Source: Adenophora triphylla var. japonica (Eukaryota > Streptophyta > Magnoliopsida > Asterales > Campanulaceae). From it: a stretch of DNA of 64,000 bases. Of this stretch, positions 54,742 through 64,000 are shown one piece after another. Position 1 is the stretch's first letter. Every line of letters begins with the position of its first letter. The translations under genes were made by a program, and so were the position numbers. The DNA is taken from NCBI GenBank assembly GCA_022495995.1, contig JAFEMH010002082.1:186001-250000 (forward strand). Reading direction: 5' to 3'. A model generated the notes under the pieces. It was not told the origin of the DNA and made no database searches. It saw only the letters and a list, made by a program, of their open reading frames with translations.

Positions 54742-54771
54742 GTCTAAGAGAAAATATTTTTTTATTTGATC

Positions 54772-57115
54772 ATGTCTGGTGGTTCCTCTAGCTCTCCCTT
54801 TAAGTCCCTAGTTGACACCTCCGATCTTCCGGAGAAGTTCGGTGGCAAGAACTTCAAGTGTTGGTCTGAACGCATGAAGATCTGGCTGTCAATTAAGGGC
54901 ATGTCTGGTATGCTGACATCCAAATGTCCCGCTCTGAATGGTGATGATCCAGTTAGTGTGGTTGTTGTTAAACTATGGAAGGAGCAGGATGATGTTTTTC
55001 GAGGATGCATTCTGTCAGCTTTGTCGAATGCACTCTTTGATGTTTATTGCTCTGCTCCTCTCACTGCTGCGTCACTGTGGGACTCGCTTTCCAAGAAGTA
55101 CAGCACCGATGACTCCGGTGTGGAAAAGTACCAAGTGGGAAAGTTCCTGAATTATCGCATGAGTGAGGGAAAGTCGGTTACCGATCAAGTGCACGAACTC
55201 CAAATTATTTTGCAATCACTCAAGGATGCTGACATGGGACTTCCTGACAAGTTCACTGTCATGTCTATCATTGAGAAGTTTCCTCGATCTTGGGGAGAAT
55301 TCGGTATGACCCTCAAGCATTGTACTGGAAGCTTGACACTCAATGAGTTGATGAATGCAATTGCGATTCAGGAGGTGCATAACGGTAACCAACCTAGCGT
55401 ACCTGTGGAGGCTGCTGCTAATATGATAACCGGTAAAAGCAAGTTTAAGGGAAAATGTATGAAAACTCACTCTAAGGATAAAGAAAACCATGATAAACTT
55501 AAAGTTAAGAAAAATAACTTTAGGAAGCCAAGAGCAAAACAGAACTGCTGGAATTGTGGAGAAGGTGGACACTTTTCTAGGGACTGCCCGTCCAAGAAAG
55601 GAAAAGGACCACAAGCCTCTGCTGATGACCATCCTACTTTACATCAACATGGTGCTGGGTCCGAAGGATTATGATGATCCTGACTCTGACGCACCTGGAG
55701 TTGACGATCTGACCTGCAATGTTACAAAGTATGTAACTTCTTATCCTGAAATCTTTACTGTCTATAAACCCAACGAGTGGCTAGTTGACACTGGGGCAAA
55801 TGTGCACGTTTGTGCTGATAAATTGCTATTTGTGTCTTACCAGCCTGAGCGTGGTAGATCAGTGACGATGGGGAACTCTAGTGCTGCAAAGGTGCTTGGG
55901 ACTGGACGCGTGGACCTGAGGTTTCCTAATGGGCGCATTCTTACCTTGCATCAAGTGTATCACGTTCCTGATATTCGTCGCAACATTATTAGTGGTTCTA
56001 GTCTAGTTAGGGAAGGATTTGAAATTTCATTTAAGTGTAATAAGGTCATAATTTTGGATTCTGGTAGTTTTGTGGGGAAAGGTTATTCCTCGGATGGTTT
56101 ATTTAAAATTAGAGTTGAAACTGATGTTTGTTCGCACAATAATTTTAGTTCTATTGATTATCCTGTTTCTTATTCCATTGAATCTTCAAATGTTTGGCAT
56201 GGTCGTTTAGGACATATTAACTATGATTCTGTGAAAAGAATGATGAATTTAGATATTATTCCTAAACATGCTATTGATAAGAATTCTAAATGCCATGTAT
56301 GTGTTGAAGCTAAATCTACAAAAGGTCCGTTTAAGTCGGTTGTGAGAAATTCTGAAATTCTAGATTTAGTTCATACTGATATTTGTGAATTTAATGGTGT
56401 GTTGACCAAAGACAAAAAGAAATACTTTCTCACCTTTATTGATGATGCTAGTAGATACTGTTATGTCTATTTGCTTAGTTCTAAGGATGAAGCATTAGAT
56501 AAATTCATTATATTTAAGAATGAAGTAGAAACACAAATCGGCAAGAAACTTAAACGGTTAAGGTCTGATAGAGGAGGTGAATATGAGTCGAATCCCTTCA
56601 TGTATTATTGCCAAGAAAATGGAATAGTACATGAAGAGACTCCTCCCTACACCCCTCAATCAAATGGTGTTGCAGAACGTAAGAATAGAACCCTTACTGA
56701 TATGATTAACAGTTTACTCATAAGTTCTGGACTGCCCAAATATATGTGGGGAGAGGCTTTGAATACGGCTTGCCATATTCTGAATAGAGTCCCTCCTAAA
56801 CATAGAAAGGAAAGTCCGTTTGAACTTTGGAGAGGTCGACAGGCTAGCTTGAAACACTTAAAAGTGTGGGGGTGCCTTGCAAAGGTACTTGTACCTGCAC
56901 ATAAAAGGAAAAAGCTTGGACCTAAAAATGTTGACGCTATCTTTATAGGTTATTCTGAAACTAGTTATGCATTGAGATTTCTTATTATAAAATCTGAAAT
57001 TTCTGGCATAGATGTGAACTCTATAGTTGAGTTACGCGTGCAACATTTTTTGAGGATGAGTTTCCTATGAAGGACGGACTTCCTAAGGAATCTAACCCCA
57101 CCACTAATTCTAGAG
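54772..57115 (+). pseudogene. Element G gag-pol, frameshifted and truncated
   Basis: ATG 54772 lies only 30 bp after the LTR. gag runs to a stop at 55674, with one knuckle CWNCGEGGHFSRDC (about 55546-55587). Pol continues in the +1 frame, overlapping near 55630-55670: protease WLVDTGANVHVC (about 55780), integrase finger WHGRLGHIN with CHVC, and the D-D-E residues in LVHTDIC, RSDRGGEY and NGVAERKN (56360-56690). A frameshift near 57030 precedes the truncation. The +1 junction between gag and protease could be an accident or a programmed shift; the sequence alone does not decide. Confidence 0.85.
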
Positions 57116-57536
57116 AATTCTCACTGTTTTCTCACTATTTTCGCCAAGGTGCCGTTACAAATTGTGTTTTTTCTCTTCTTTTTTCTGAGACTGAAGGCCT
57201 CAATTTATAGCCCTCTGAAAAATCAAAACCATCCGCGCGGATATGTCCTTCATCGTGCACTGTTCATTAATTACAGCTTCAGGCTTTGGACAGGAAGAAT
57301 AAAATTCAAAAATCCAGCAGTTTATGTTTTTCAACTTGCCCAATTCGGATTTTTCCAATTTCTTTTGCTTTTTTGATTCCTTTCCTTGGTTTATCCTTAA
57401 ATAACAATGCCCACTTTACCCTTGCTTGGTTAGAAATGTTAGGCATGTTAGGAATTGTTAGGAATTGTTAGAAATGTTATAACTTTCGTTAATTTTCTAA
57501 CGAAAATACTAACAAGCTCAAATTAGAGCACTTACA
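57116..57536 (-). repeat. Tat-type LTR fragment (end part)
   Basis: It ends GAGCACTTACA like the LTRs of A and B. Its first about 90 bp (GAATTCTCACTG, then TTTTCGCCA) match the last bases of the window (about 63909-64000). It is therefore the distal part of the same LTR family that starts at 62573. A TATA-like GGCTATAAATTG (minus) lies at about 57204-57215. Its own proximal part is missing at the junction with element G. Confidence 0.75.
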
Positions 57537-59169
57537 CCAACGCCCCAATTCCGCAGGTTCAGTACGGATCTCAGTTCCAAGCAGGCTATTCCCAACCCCA
57601 GTTCAACATGTACCCCGACAGTTTTCAGTGTGGTCAGTCTAATCTGCAGCAGAATGGTTAGTATTGTCTTTGAGGGAATCAGATTTGTCAAGACAGTGTT
57701 TCACAATATCCGCAGTCTCAGTTCCAAGGCAACTTCCCTCAGCCCGCAGTGTGTTCTCCTCTTACCCAGCATCTGTATGGTTCCACCCCATATTCAGCTC
57801 CTTGCATCAGTACCGGATTTTCTACTCTTGGTCAGTTTGGAGGTTAGCCGGTGCAGTTCAGTCCCCAGAATCCTAGTGTTCAGTTCAATGGTTATGACAT
57901 GTACAGGAACAGGATTCCCAGCTCAGTCAGTTTGTTGGATAGCAATATCAGTATCCCCAGTACCTTCGGTCTCCCATTGGCTGCTTTGCCCATTAGATCT
58001 ACTCCAGAGTTCCCAGTGCCATCTTCAATAGTGGCTCCTGCTATTCCCCAGATTCCGAGTTTGACACCGGAAGTGACAGCTTTATTGAAACAGATGCAAC
58101 AGCAAATCGATAGACTGACTGTGGGTTCTAGTGGTCTCAAGGTGGTGGACCCATCTCAAGTTACGCCCTTGCCCCACAAGTTCAAAATCCCAAAGATGGA
58201 TTTCGATGGTACGGCCTGCCCAAAGACTCATGTGGATACCTACGTCATGACAATGGGAGCGATGGGATGCACGCCCGAGTTTATGGCGTCCCATTTTCAT
58301 CTAACTTTGAAAGGACCAGCGCTCACTTGGTTTTTGGCCTTGAAGCATGCGTCTCCACCTGGAGCCAGATCACAGAGACTTTCTTGGAGAAATACCGGGG
58401 TAACCTAGAGTGGCGTACCACCCGGGATGACTTAGTGGGGACCATTCAAAAGAATGACGAGTCGATCACAGAATTCTATAAACGGTGGAATGCCAAGCTT
58501 AACGAGCTATCAGAGCCAATTCCCCTTCAGGATCAGAAAGATATTTTATTGTCGTGCGTGAAGCTAGTACTAAGGGAAGCCATTGGAAAAGGTTGTTATC
58601 CAGATTTGCGAGAAATGGTTGGAATGGGCGCTAGGAGTGAGAACAGGCTGTTTAATCTCACCCCAAATGCAAATGCCAGCGGTAGTAGCGGAAGTGGAGG
58701 ATTTCGATACAGGACACCTAACCCATTCTCTGCGATAGCATCAAAGGGAAGAGAAGTGGTCAAAGACAACAGCATCAACAACCTGCAAAGAAGAGGTGGC
58801 AATGTATAGAATGCAGTGAGATTCCAACCCAGGCCACAGCCAAGGTTTGATGACTTGGGCATGTCTACAGAAGAAGTTTTCAACGGCCTGCTTCGGACCG
58901 GCATGATTAAGCCGCTGGAAAATTACAGCCCTGTCCGTCCTAATCCCAATCTTGATGCTAGTAAGTATTGCCGATTCCATCAGTTCCCGGGGCACACCAC
59001 AAACACTTGCGTAACCCTCAAGAAGATCATCCAAGGCCTTGTGGATGACAAGAAGATCGAGAAATCTCCTCGCCCCAACATCGTCAGCAACCCTCTGCCT
59101 AGTAACAATGTAAATCTCATCGACTTTGGTCAAGACTATTTCTTCAATGTAATAGAGGGGAGTCTATAA
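57537..59169 (+). pseudogene. Tat-lineage gag fragment (decayed)
   Basis: The frame starts already inside gag, with a Gln/Ser/Pro-rich region (57537-57850 with stops, then open from 57851). The capsid part reads FKIPKMDFDGTACPKTHV, then FHLTLKGPALTWF (about 58185-58335). After a frameshift near 58360 it continues with ITETFLEKYRG and SITEFYKRWNAKLNEL. There is an in-frame TAG at 58807, then CRFHQFPGHTTNTC, a Cys/His motif of Tat gag (about 58966-59010). No LTR or primer site precedes it; an LTR fragment abuts it. Confidence 0.78.
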
Positions 59170-59201
59170 ATGGAAACGTTAGTGATGATTGTAATGAGCT
59201 T

Positions 59202-60639
59202 ATGATTGATGTAAACCCTTGTTCCAATGAAATGAAAGACAACTTTTGCTACGTCTTGTATCTTGATGATTTGTATGATTTGAATAATGCTGTTGAGTAT
59301 GATGATTATGAAGAGCATTTGGTTGTTAACACTATATCCCCTATGGCTCCTAGAGAATCCCCAATATCTTTGGAGGAGCTCAGGATAGCAGCTAACTTGG
59401 AGGCGCCTTTGTCCGTAAATGTGATAAGACAGGCAGCGTGGTCATACAGCACTCGCCCTGTTCCGCTCACGCTGGCAGAACTCAAGGAGGCTAGCAAGGA
59501 CTTTGTGGTTGAAGATCATCAAGAGGTTAATTTTTTGACTCGATCAGGAAGAATGTTGGGAATGGATAGTGTTGATCCATTCGGGAAAGGCAAAGGAGTT
59601 GCAGTCTCGAATCCCCAGGCCTCTCCGGATCCCTACAGATCGGCAGGAAATGAAGAAGCCCAAGAGGACCCAATCTTGACACAGTTAAAGAGAACCCAAG
59701 ATGATATCTCTTTGTGGTCTCTGCTCACATCCTCTTACCCCCACAAGCTAAAATTGGAAGAGGCTCTGTCCAAAACCAAAGGTGTCTATCAATGCCACTC
59801 CAGACGAGGCCTGCCAACTAATCGGGACAGCCCAGTATGGGAATATTATTACTTTTACAGGCCTTGATCTGCCTATTTACGGTACAAAGCATAATGAGTC
59901 TCTACACATCACTGTGCCACTGGAGGGGCGTCGGATTCCCCATGTGTTGGTAGACAATGGGTCAGCTATGAACGTGCTCTCTGCCAAGATGATGAGCATG
60001 CTAGACATTGATGCACAAAGCCTTAAGCTATCCAACCAAACCATAAAGGCCTACGACTCGACATCCAGGGCAGTGTTGGGGATAGTCTTTCTGAATCAGT
60101 TATTTGGGAGTAAAGAGATGATGGTAGAGTTCCAAGTTATCGACATTCCCGTTACATTCTCGGCGTTATTGGGTAGACCGTGGATTCATGAAATTGGAGC
60201 AGTAGCATCTACCCTCCACCAGTGTTTGAAGTTTGTGCAAGATGGAGTTTTGACGACCATTTATGGGGATAGTGTCACTATTGGGGAAACCAGCACCAAT
60301 ACCATGCCAGTGATGGAAATCAAACTTGACCAGGAGAACTTGATGCTCAGTGGATTCACGATCGAAAAGCCTAAAGGGCAGGTCTGCACTATAGATTTGA
60401 CAACATCCTCGAACAAGATTCCCCCTGTGTTGAAAATGATGAGAGGCATGAGCTACATCCCTGGTCTGGGGCTAGGGAAGCGACAACAGGGACAATGTAA
60501 GCTTGTGATGTCGGAACCCAAGAGAAACAGGCGAGGCCTGGGATATGTCGTGACTGGAGAGGACAAAGCGTATGATAAAGCCGAAGCGCTTAAGGAGAGG
60601 ATGAGTAACATCGACGTGTTCTCATGGAGGGTGGAATAA
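59202..60639 (+). pseudogene. Tat-lineage protease region with G-patch motif
   Basis: Two overlapping frames (59202-59867 and 59782-60639), shifted once near 59785, encode LTSSYPHKLKLEEAL and YGNIITFTGLDL, then the aspartic protease VLVDNGSAMNVLS (about 59945-59985) and VIDIPVTFSALLGRPW (about 60138-60185). MSYIPGLGLGKRQQG (about 60450-60495) is a G-patch-like motif after the protease. The usual D-T/S-G active site appears as VDNGS. It is the same protein as the more decayed 17847-19430 of element B, in the opposite orientation. Confidence 0.8.
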
Positions 60640-60960
60640 ATGCAAGGAATCAGCGAGGATGTAATCCTCCACAAATCAATGATTATTACACCTTCAAGCG
60701 CATCTACCAGATATCTAGATATTTCTCTCCAGAAAAGGAGATTGCGATCAAGGAAGAGGTAGAAAAGCTACTAAAGACAAGGATAATTAAAGAAATATCA
60801 TACCCCAAGTGGCTGGCCAATGTAGTCATGGATGATGTGCGTTGACTTCATAAATCTCAACAAGGCATGCCCCAAAGACTGTTTCCCTCTTCCTCGCATT
60901 GACCGTTTGGTAGATTCGATAGCCGGCCATAGAGTTTTAAGTTTAATTGATGCATACTCC
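60640..60960 (+). pseudogene. Tat-lineage reverse transcriptase N-terminal fragment
   Basis: EEVEKLLKTRIIKEISYPKW at about 60750-60810 is the conserved lead-in of gypsy RT. About ten expected residues after WLANVV are missing, and the frame shifts. INLNKACPKDCFPLPRID and HRVLSLIDAYS follow. The fragment then stops at 60961, where LTR-like sequence begins. The catalytic YVDD is not included. Confidence 0.8.
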
Positions 60961-60961
60961 G

Positions 60962-62572
60962 TGTCACGACCCTAAACCTAGACACTATTTTGGCCACGTG
61001 GAGCACGTGGGGTATGGGTGCATTGCATCTCCTCTTATGCATTATGTGATATATGGAATGACTATATGTTCATTCTGGTATTTGGATTTGGTTATGTGTT
61101 ATTTTCATAAGTTGATAAATTACTTGATTTTAGATATTAATAAATCAAAATGGATTATATAATGTCTAAAAGAGATAAATGGGAAATTGTATAGTAAAGT
61201 GATGATATTTGAAATTTGAAATGAAAGTGTTATAAAAAGCCTTGAGGTGCTTATGTGTAAAAATAAGTATAAGGTGGTGGTTGGTAGGAGATTAGATCTT
61301 GGAGGAGCTAAAGTGTAAAATTTCTTTATATATATCCTTCTCAGCTTATCCAAGAAGAGTATTTTCTTCCTCAGTTCATCTCCATTCTTCTACGTTCCAG
61401 AAAGAGCTTAAACCTAGGGTTACTTTCAAAATTTTGTAGAAAATCAACCGGTGATCAGTTGTTAATTCCGACTTCAAATTATTGCTCAGGAAACTGATTA
61501 GAGCAAGTATAGCTGATTAAATCATCTTTATATTTCGGCAAATTTTGGTAAGTTATTATGATTCTTTCTATAATTTATCATAATATGGATAAAGATGATA
61601 TTATGATGTTATGAATAAGTTTGGTAAAGGTTGGATCACTAACTTGGTGTTGAAAATGGAAAAGAAAATGATTTGGGTAGAACTTGAAAACTTTCATGTC
61701 ATGGCCTAAGAAATGGGCTGAAAATTAGATAGTTATGGTTTATATATGTTGTATACATGTTATAGATATGTTATATAGCATGGATAGAGTATATTTATGG
61801 GTTTAAACTCAGGTATACTGTGGTTGGGTTGGTTTGCAGTAGCTGGAAATGAAAGGAATGTGTTTTGGTATTGTTACTGATGTTGTCCAGCCAAGAACAG
61901 TAAATCTGGTGTTGGGCACGTCTCGTGCCCTGTAGCACGAGTCGTGACCCTGGCTCTCCAAGTCTTGCGACATTTGTTGCCATATGAGGAAGAGTCGTGC
62001 CTTGTTGGGGACGACTGGTTCTGGTGGGGGTGTATTAGGGCACGAGTCGTGCCCTGCCCTGCAGTCTATGAACAATTTACCAAGCTTTTGAAACCCAGTC
62101 TAACCAGTATATAATTGAGCACTCTTTAACTATACTTCTAGTACAACATTAGTACTATACAATGGAATTTGAAATGGCCCAAAATGATATTAGGAAGGAC
62201 TTTAAATATTGTCCTGAAAATGCTTGAAAGGCAATTGTGAAACTTGAACCAAAGTTAATAAAACTTGGTAAATTGTTGTTGAACCTTTATAGAAGGTGTT
62301 TAAAGTTATGTTTTGAACGCGTAGGGCTACTTGTATGTCCTTTTACCTCTACGTGGTTACCTATAAATGGTTATCTAGTTATATAGTGCATTAAATAGTT
62401 GTTGCACTACCTCATTGGTTTGGGCAGGAGTATTAATATCCTGTTACGGGATTATATAGTGTGTAATGAATATGTAGGGATTACTTGATATACCTTGTGA
62501 CCTTACATGATTGTATTTACATGGTGATTGGTTCAAATAGTGTGTAAAATGTGTATTACACTATTTACTTGG
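60962..62572. mobile_element. Element I: LTR-like fragment starting TGTCACGACCC
   Basis: The start TGTCACGACCC inside an RT frame is a frequent start of plant gypsy chromovirus LTRs. The 1.6 kb has no coding sequence. It contains a TATA-like TTTATATATATCC (about 61324) and palindromic GC-rich words such as GGGCACGAGTCGTGCCC (62038-62054, related ones at about 61916-61955 and 61992). No end CA or polypurine tract is identifiable before the next LTR at 62573, so it may be a truncated solo LTR. Confidence 0.5.
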
Positions 62573-64000
62573 TGTGATGATGTTGCCATTCGCGGGAAAA
62601 ATTCGATTTTTGCGTTTCTTTGAAAAACCAAATAAAACCGGAAAAACGGAGTCGCCACGCCATTTTAATTTTGAGGGGCCAAAACTTTGAAAAAAGCCCG
62701 AGATCAGAGATTTAGGTTCGGAGGTCATGTTACGCGTCGGGAAGGACGTTAGTGTGCACCCGACGCGCCTCGTAAAAACGAGTCTTCCAAGCTGAAAATC
62801 ATTTGTGTGTGTGTGTGTGTGTGTGTGTTTTGGCCAAAATAAGTTGAAACTCAGAGAAGTAAAAATTGGGATATCTTTTTAAGACTTTAAACTGATCCCA
62901 TGATTTTTTGGAAGATTTTTGGATTGATATTTGGTACTCAAAAGACCTTTTGAAGTTGAGAGCCATTTCTGCCAGAATGAAAAAGGCAGTGGACCTTTGA
63001 TTTTAAAAGGGATTCAAGGGTCTTAAAACTTCATAATCTGGATAAACTCAGAGAATGAAAGTTGTTCTAGACACCTTAAATAAAGTTTGTGCGAAGGAAT
63101 TTTCCATTTTGGAGAAGATTTGAGGGGTCAAAACCTTCTGGAAACCTCAGATATGAGATCTGGATTCTCAGAAGCTGATGAACTAGCCTCTGAAAGAAAA
63201 TTTGAAAAGAGGAGTTTTACTCACCCAAAAAATAAGATAAAAATATGTCTGGAAAGCTCTGGATGTTGGCTACAAAAAGTATTTTGTAGTCAACACCAAA
63301 TTCCAAGTTCATCTGTGTCCAAAAATTAAGACCATGGACTGAGGTCTGAGAAAATTGCTACTGGACAGCAACTTCTCAAGAAAGAAAATATGATTTTAAG
63401 GGGGTTTTGCATCCATGCTTGTCCCCATTTCCCTAGGTTTTGGTTAGTGATCACTAGACATTTTAGTGGTGAATCAACTATACCAAACCATCCTTGGGGT
63501 ACATTAGGACTAAGCATTTCATTTGCTTGGGAAGGGGAATTTTATCCTTTGAAATCAAGATTTTATGCTTGAAAATGGTTTTTAGGGTTTTGAAAATGAG
63601 TTTTCTTTGCAAGAAAGTAAGAAAGCTTGAAAATAATTTTGATCTTTGTAGAAGATCATCCATGGAGATGGTCTTCCATGGTGATCTTCTTAGATCTAAA
63701 GCAAGAAGATGAAGGAACTACATTTTGTAGTTTGAAGATGCATGCATGGATGAGATTTAGGGTTAGGAAGTGGAGGGTTTACCAATCTTCCTTGTGTTCT
63801 TGAGTGTTTGGCTTGAGTGTATGAGTGTTTAGGGATTTAATATGAGAGTGAGTGGATGAATATGAGTTGGGAAAGATTGGAGAGAAAAAGGTGACAATTC
63901 TTGAAGAATTCTCACTGCTTTCTCTCTATATTTCGCCAGAGGGTTCTAAGTGCAAAATGTGTTCTTCCTTTTTATTTTTGTGACTCGGAGGGCTCAATTT
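62573..64000 (-). repeat. Tat-type LTR running off the right edge
   Basis: It starts TGTGATGATGTTGCC, compare TGTGAATGTGTGCC in element B, and shares the block ACGGAGTCGCCACGCCATTT (about 62645-62664; compare 6210-6229). It includes a GT microsatellite (62804-62829). Added to the fragment 57116-57536, a full copy would be about 1.75 kb, close to B's LTRs. No primer-binding site lies to its left, unlike B. Open frames at 63087-63712 are not credible genes. Confidence 0.75.
62804..62829. repeat. (GT)n microsatellite
   Basis: About 13 GT units inside the LTR. Confidence 0.9.

Larger units (their letters stand above)
53971..57115 (+). mobile_element. Element G: copia retrotransposon, 5' half
   Basis: One LTR (53971-54741), gag, protease and integrase are present. 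The element then ends at about 57115, where it joins a Tat LTR fragment. RT, RNase H and the 3' LTR are missing. The first base of the LTR interrupts the BRIZ-like intron. Confidence 0.85.

Noticed and set aside
63087..63712. Several small frames in the right-hand LTR
   Set aside because: LTR sequence; they overlap on both strands and have no recognisable domain.
57116..64000. One complete retrotransposon bounded by the two Tat LTR pieces
   Set aside because: The gag-RT between them is in the opposite orientation to the LTRs, there is no primer site or polypurine tract at the LTR edges, and LTR-like element I intervenes.

Overview
This is plant nuclear DNA, almost certainly from a flowering plant and probably a eudicot. 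The support is nested LTR retrotransposons of Ty3/gypsy Tat type and Ty1/copia type, Stowaway-like MITEs, a CACTA terminus, spliceosomal introns, and one ordinary plant gene, a UGT72-family glycosyltransferase. Nothing suggests bacterial, organellar or viral-genome DNA. The species cannot be named from the sequence.

Layout. (1) 1-24590 holds two related large Tat-lineage elements whose gag-pol direction is the minus strand. Element A (1-6132) keeps only the end of its 3' LTR and an antisense gene cassette. Element B (6133-24590, 18.5 kb, LTRs of 1727 and 1735 bp) is nearly complete, with a decayed gag-pol on the minus strand. Both carry, on the plus strand and therefore antisense to gag-pol, the same two-gene cassette: a four-exon plant-mobile-domain (PMD) gene followed by a second gene that I compare with DUF7745 proteins. 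In B the PMD gene is open across all four exons (618 aa). In A it has two nonsense codons, and its second gene is cut by B's LTR.

(2) 24591-36285 is a nest of copia elements. An old minus-strand copia remnant (D) is split by a plus-strand copia (C, 24785-30145, TSD GAGCA) and a minus-strand copia (E, 30906-35958, TSD ATATT). The leader of C contains a second, 190-bp LTR-like unit with its own polypurine tract and a second primer-binding site.

(3) 36286-48230 is gene-poor DNA. It has Stowaway-like MITEs, an unidentified minus-strand protein remnant (38.1-39.7 kb), a candidate Mutator-like element carrying a gene-like fragment (40879-42293), and the only intact conventional gene, UGT72-like (43024-44505, minus), with a TATA box.

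(4) 48230-64000 is a patchwork of truncated pieces: a gypsy 5' end (F), a copia gag (K), a CACTA left end (51237), a four-exon fragment of a BRAP2/BRIZ-type ubiquitin-ligase gene (52918-53911, minus), a copia 5' half (G, 53971-57115), a Tat gag-protease-RT fragment (57537-60960), another LTR-like piece (60962-62572), and a second Tat LTR running off the right edge.

Working model. The host contribution is small: UGT72, which has no functional link to its neighbours, and the BRIZ fragment. The most unusual content is the paired antisense PMD/DUF7745-like cassette inside Tat elements. It is flanked by tandem-repeat arrays that hold the same position but differ in sequence between A and B. Its introns lie on the opposite strand from the element's genomic RNA, so they should survive reverse transcription. 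B also lacks a target-site duplication and has unrelated flanks, suggesting that it is a recombinant between two copies.
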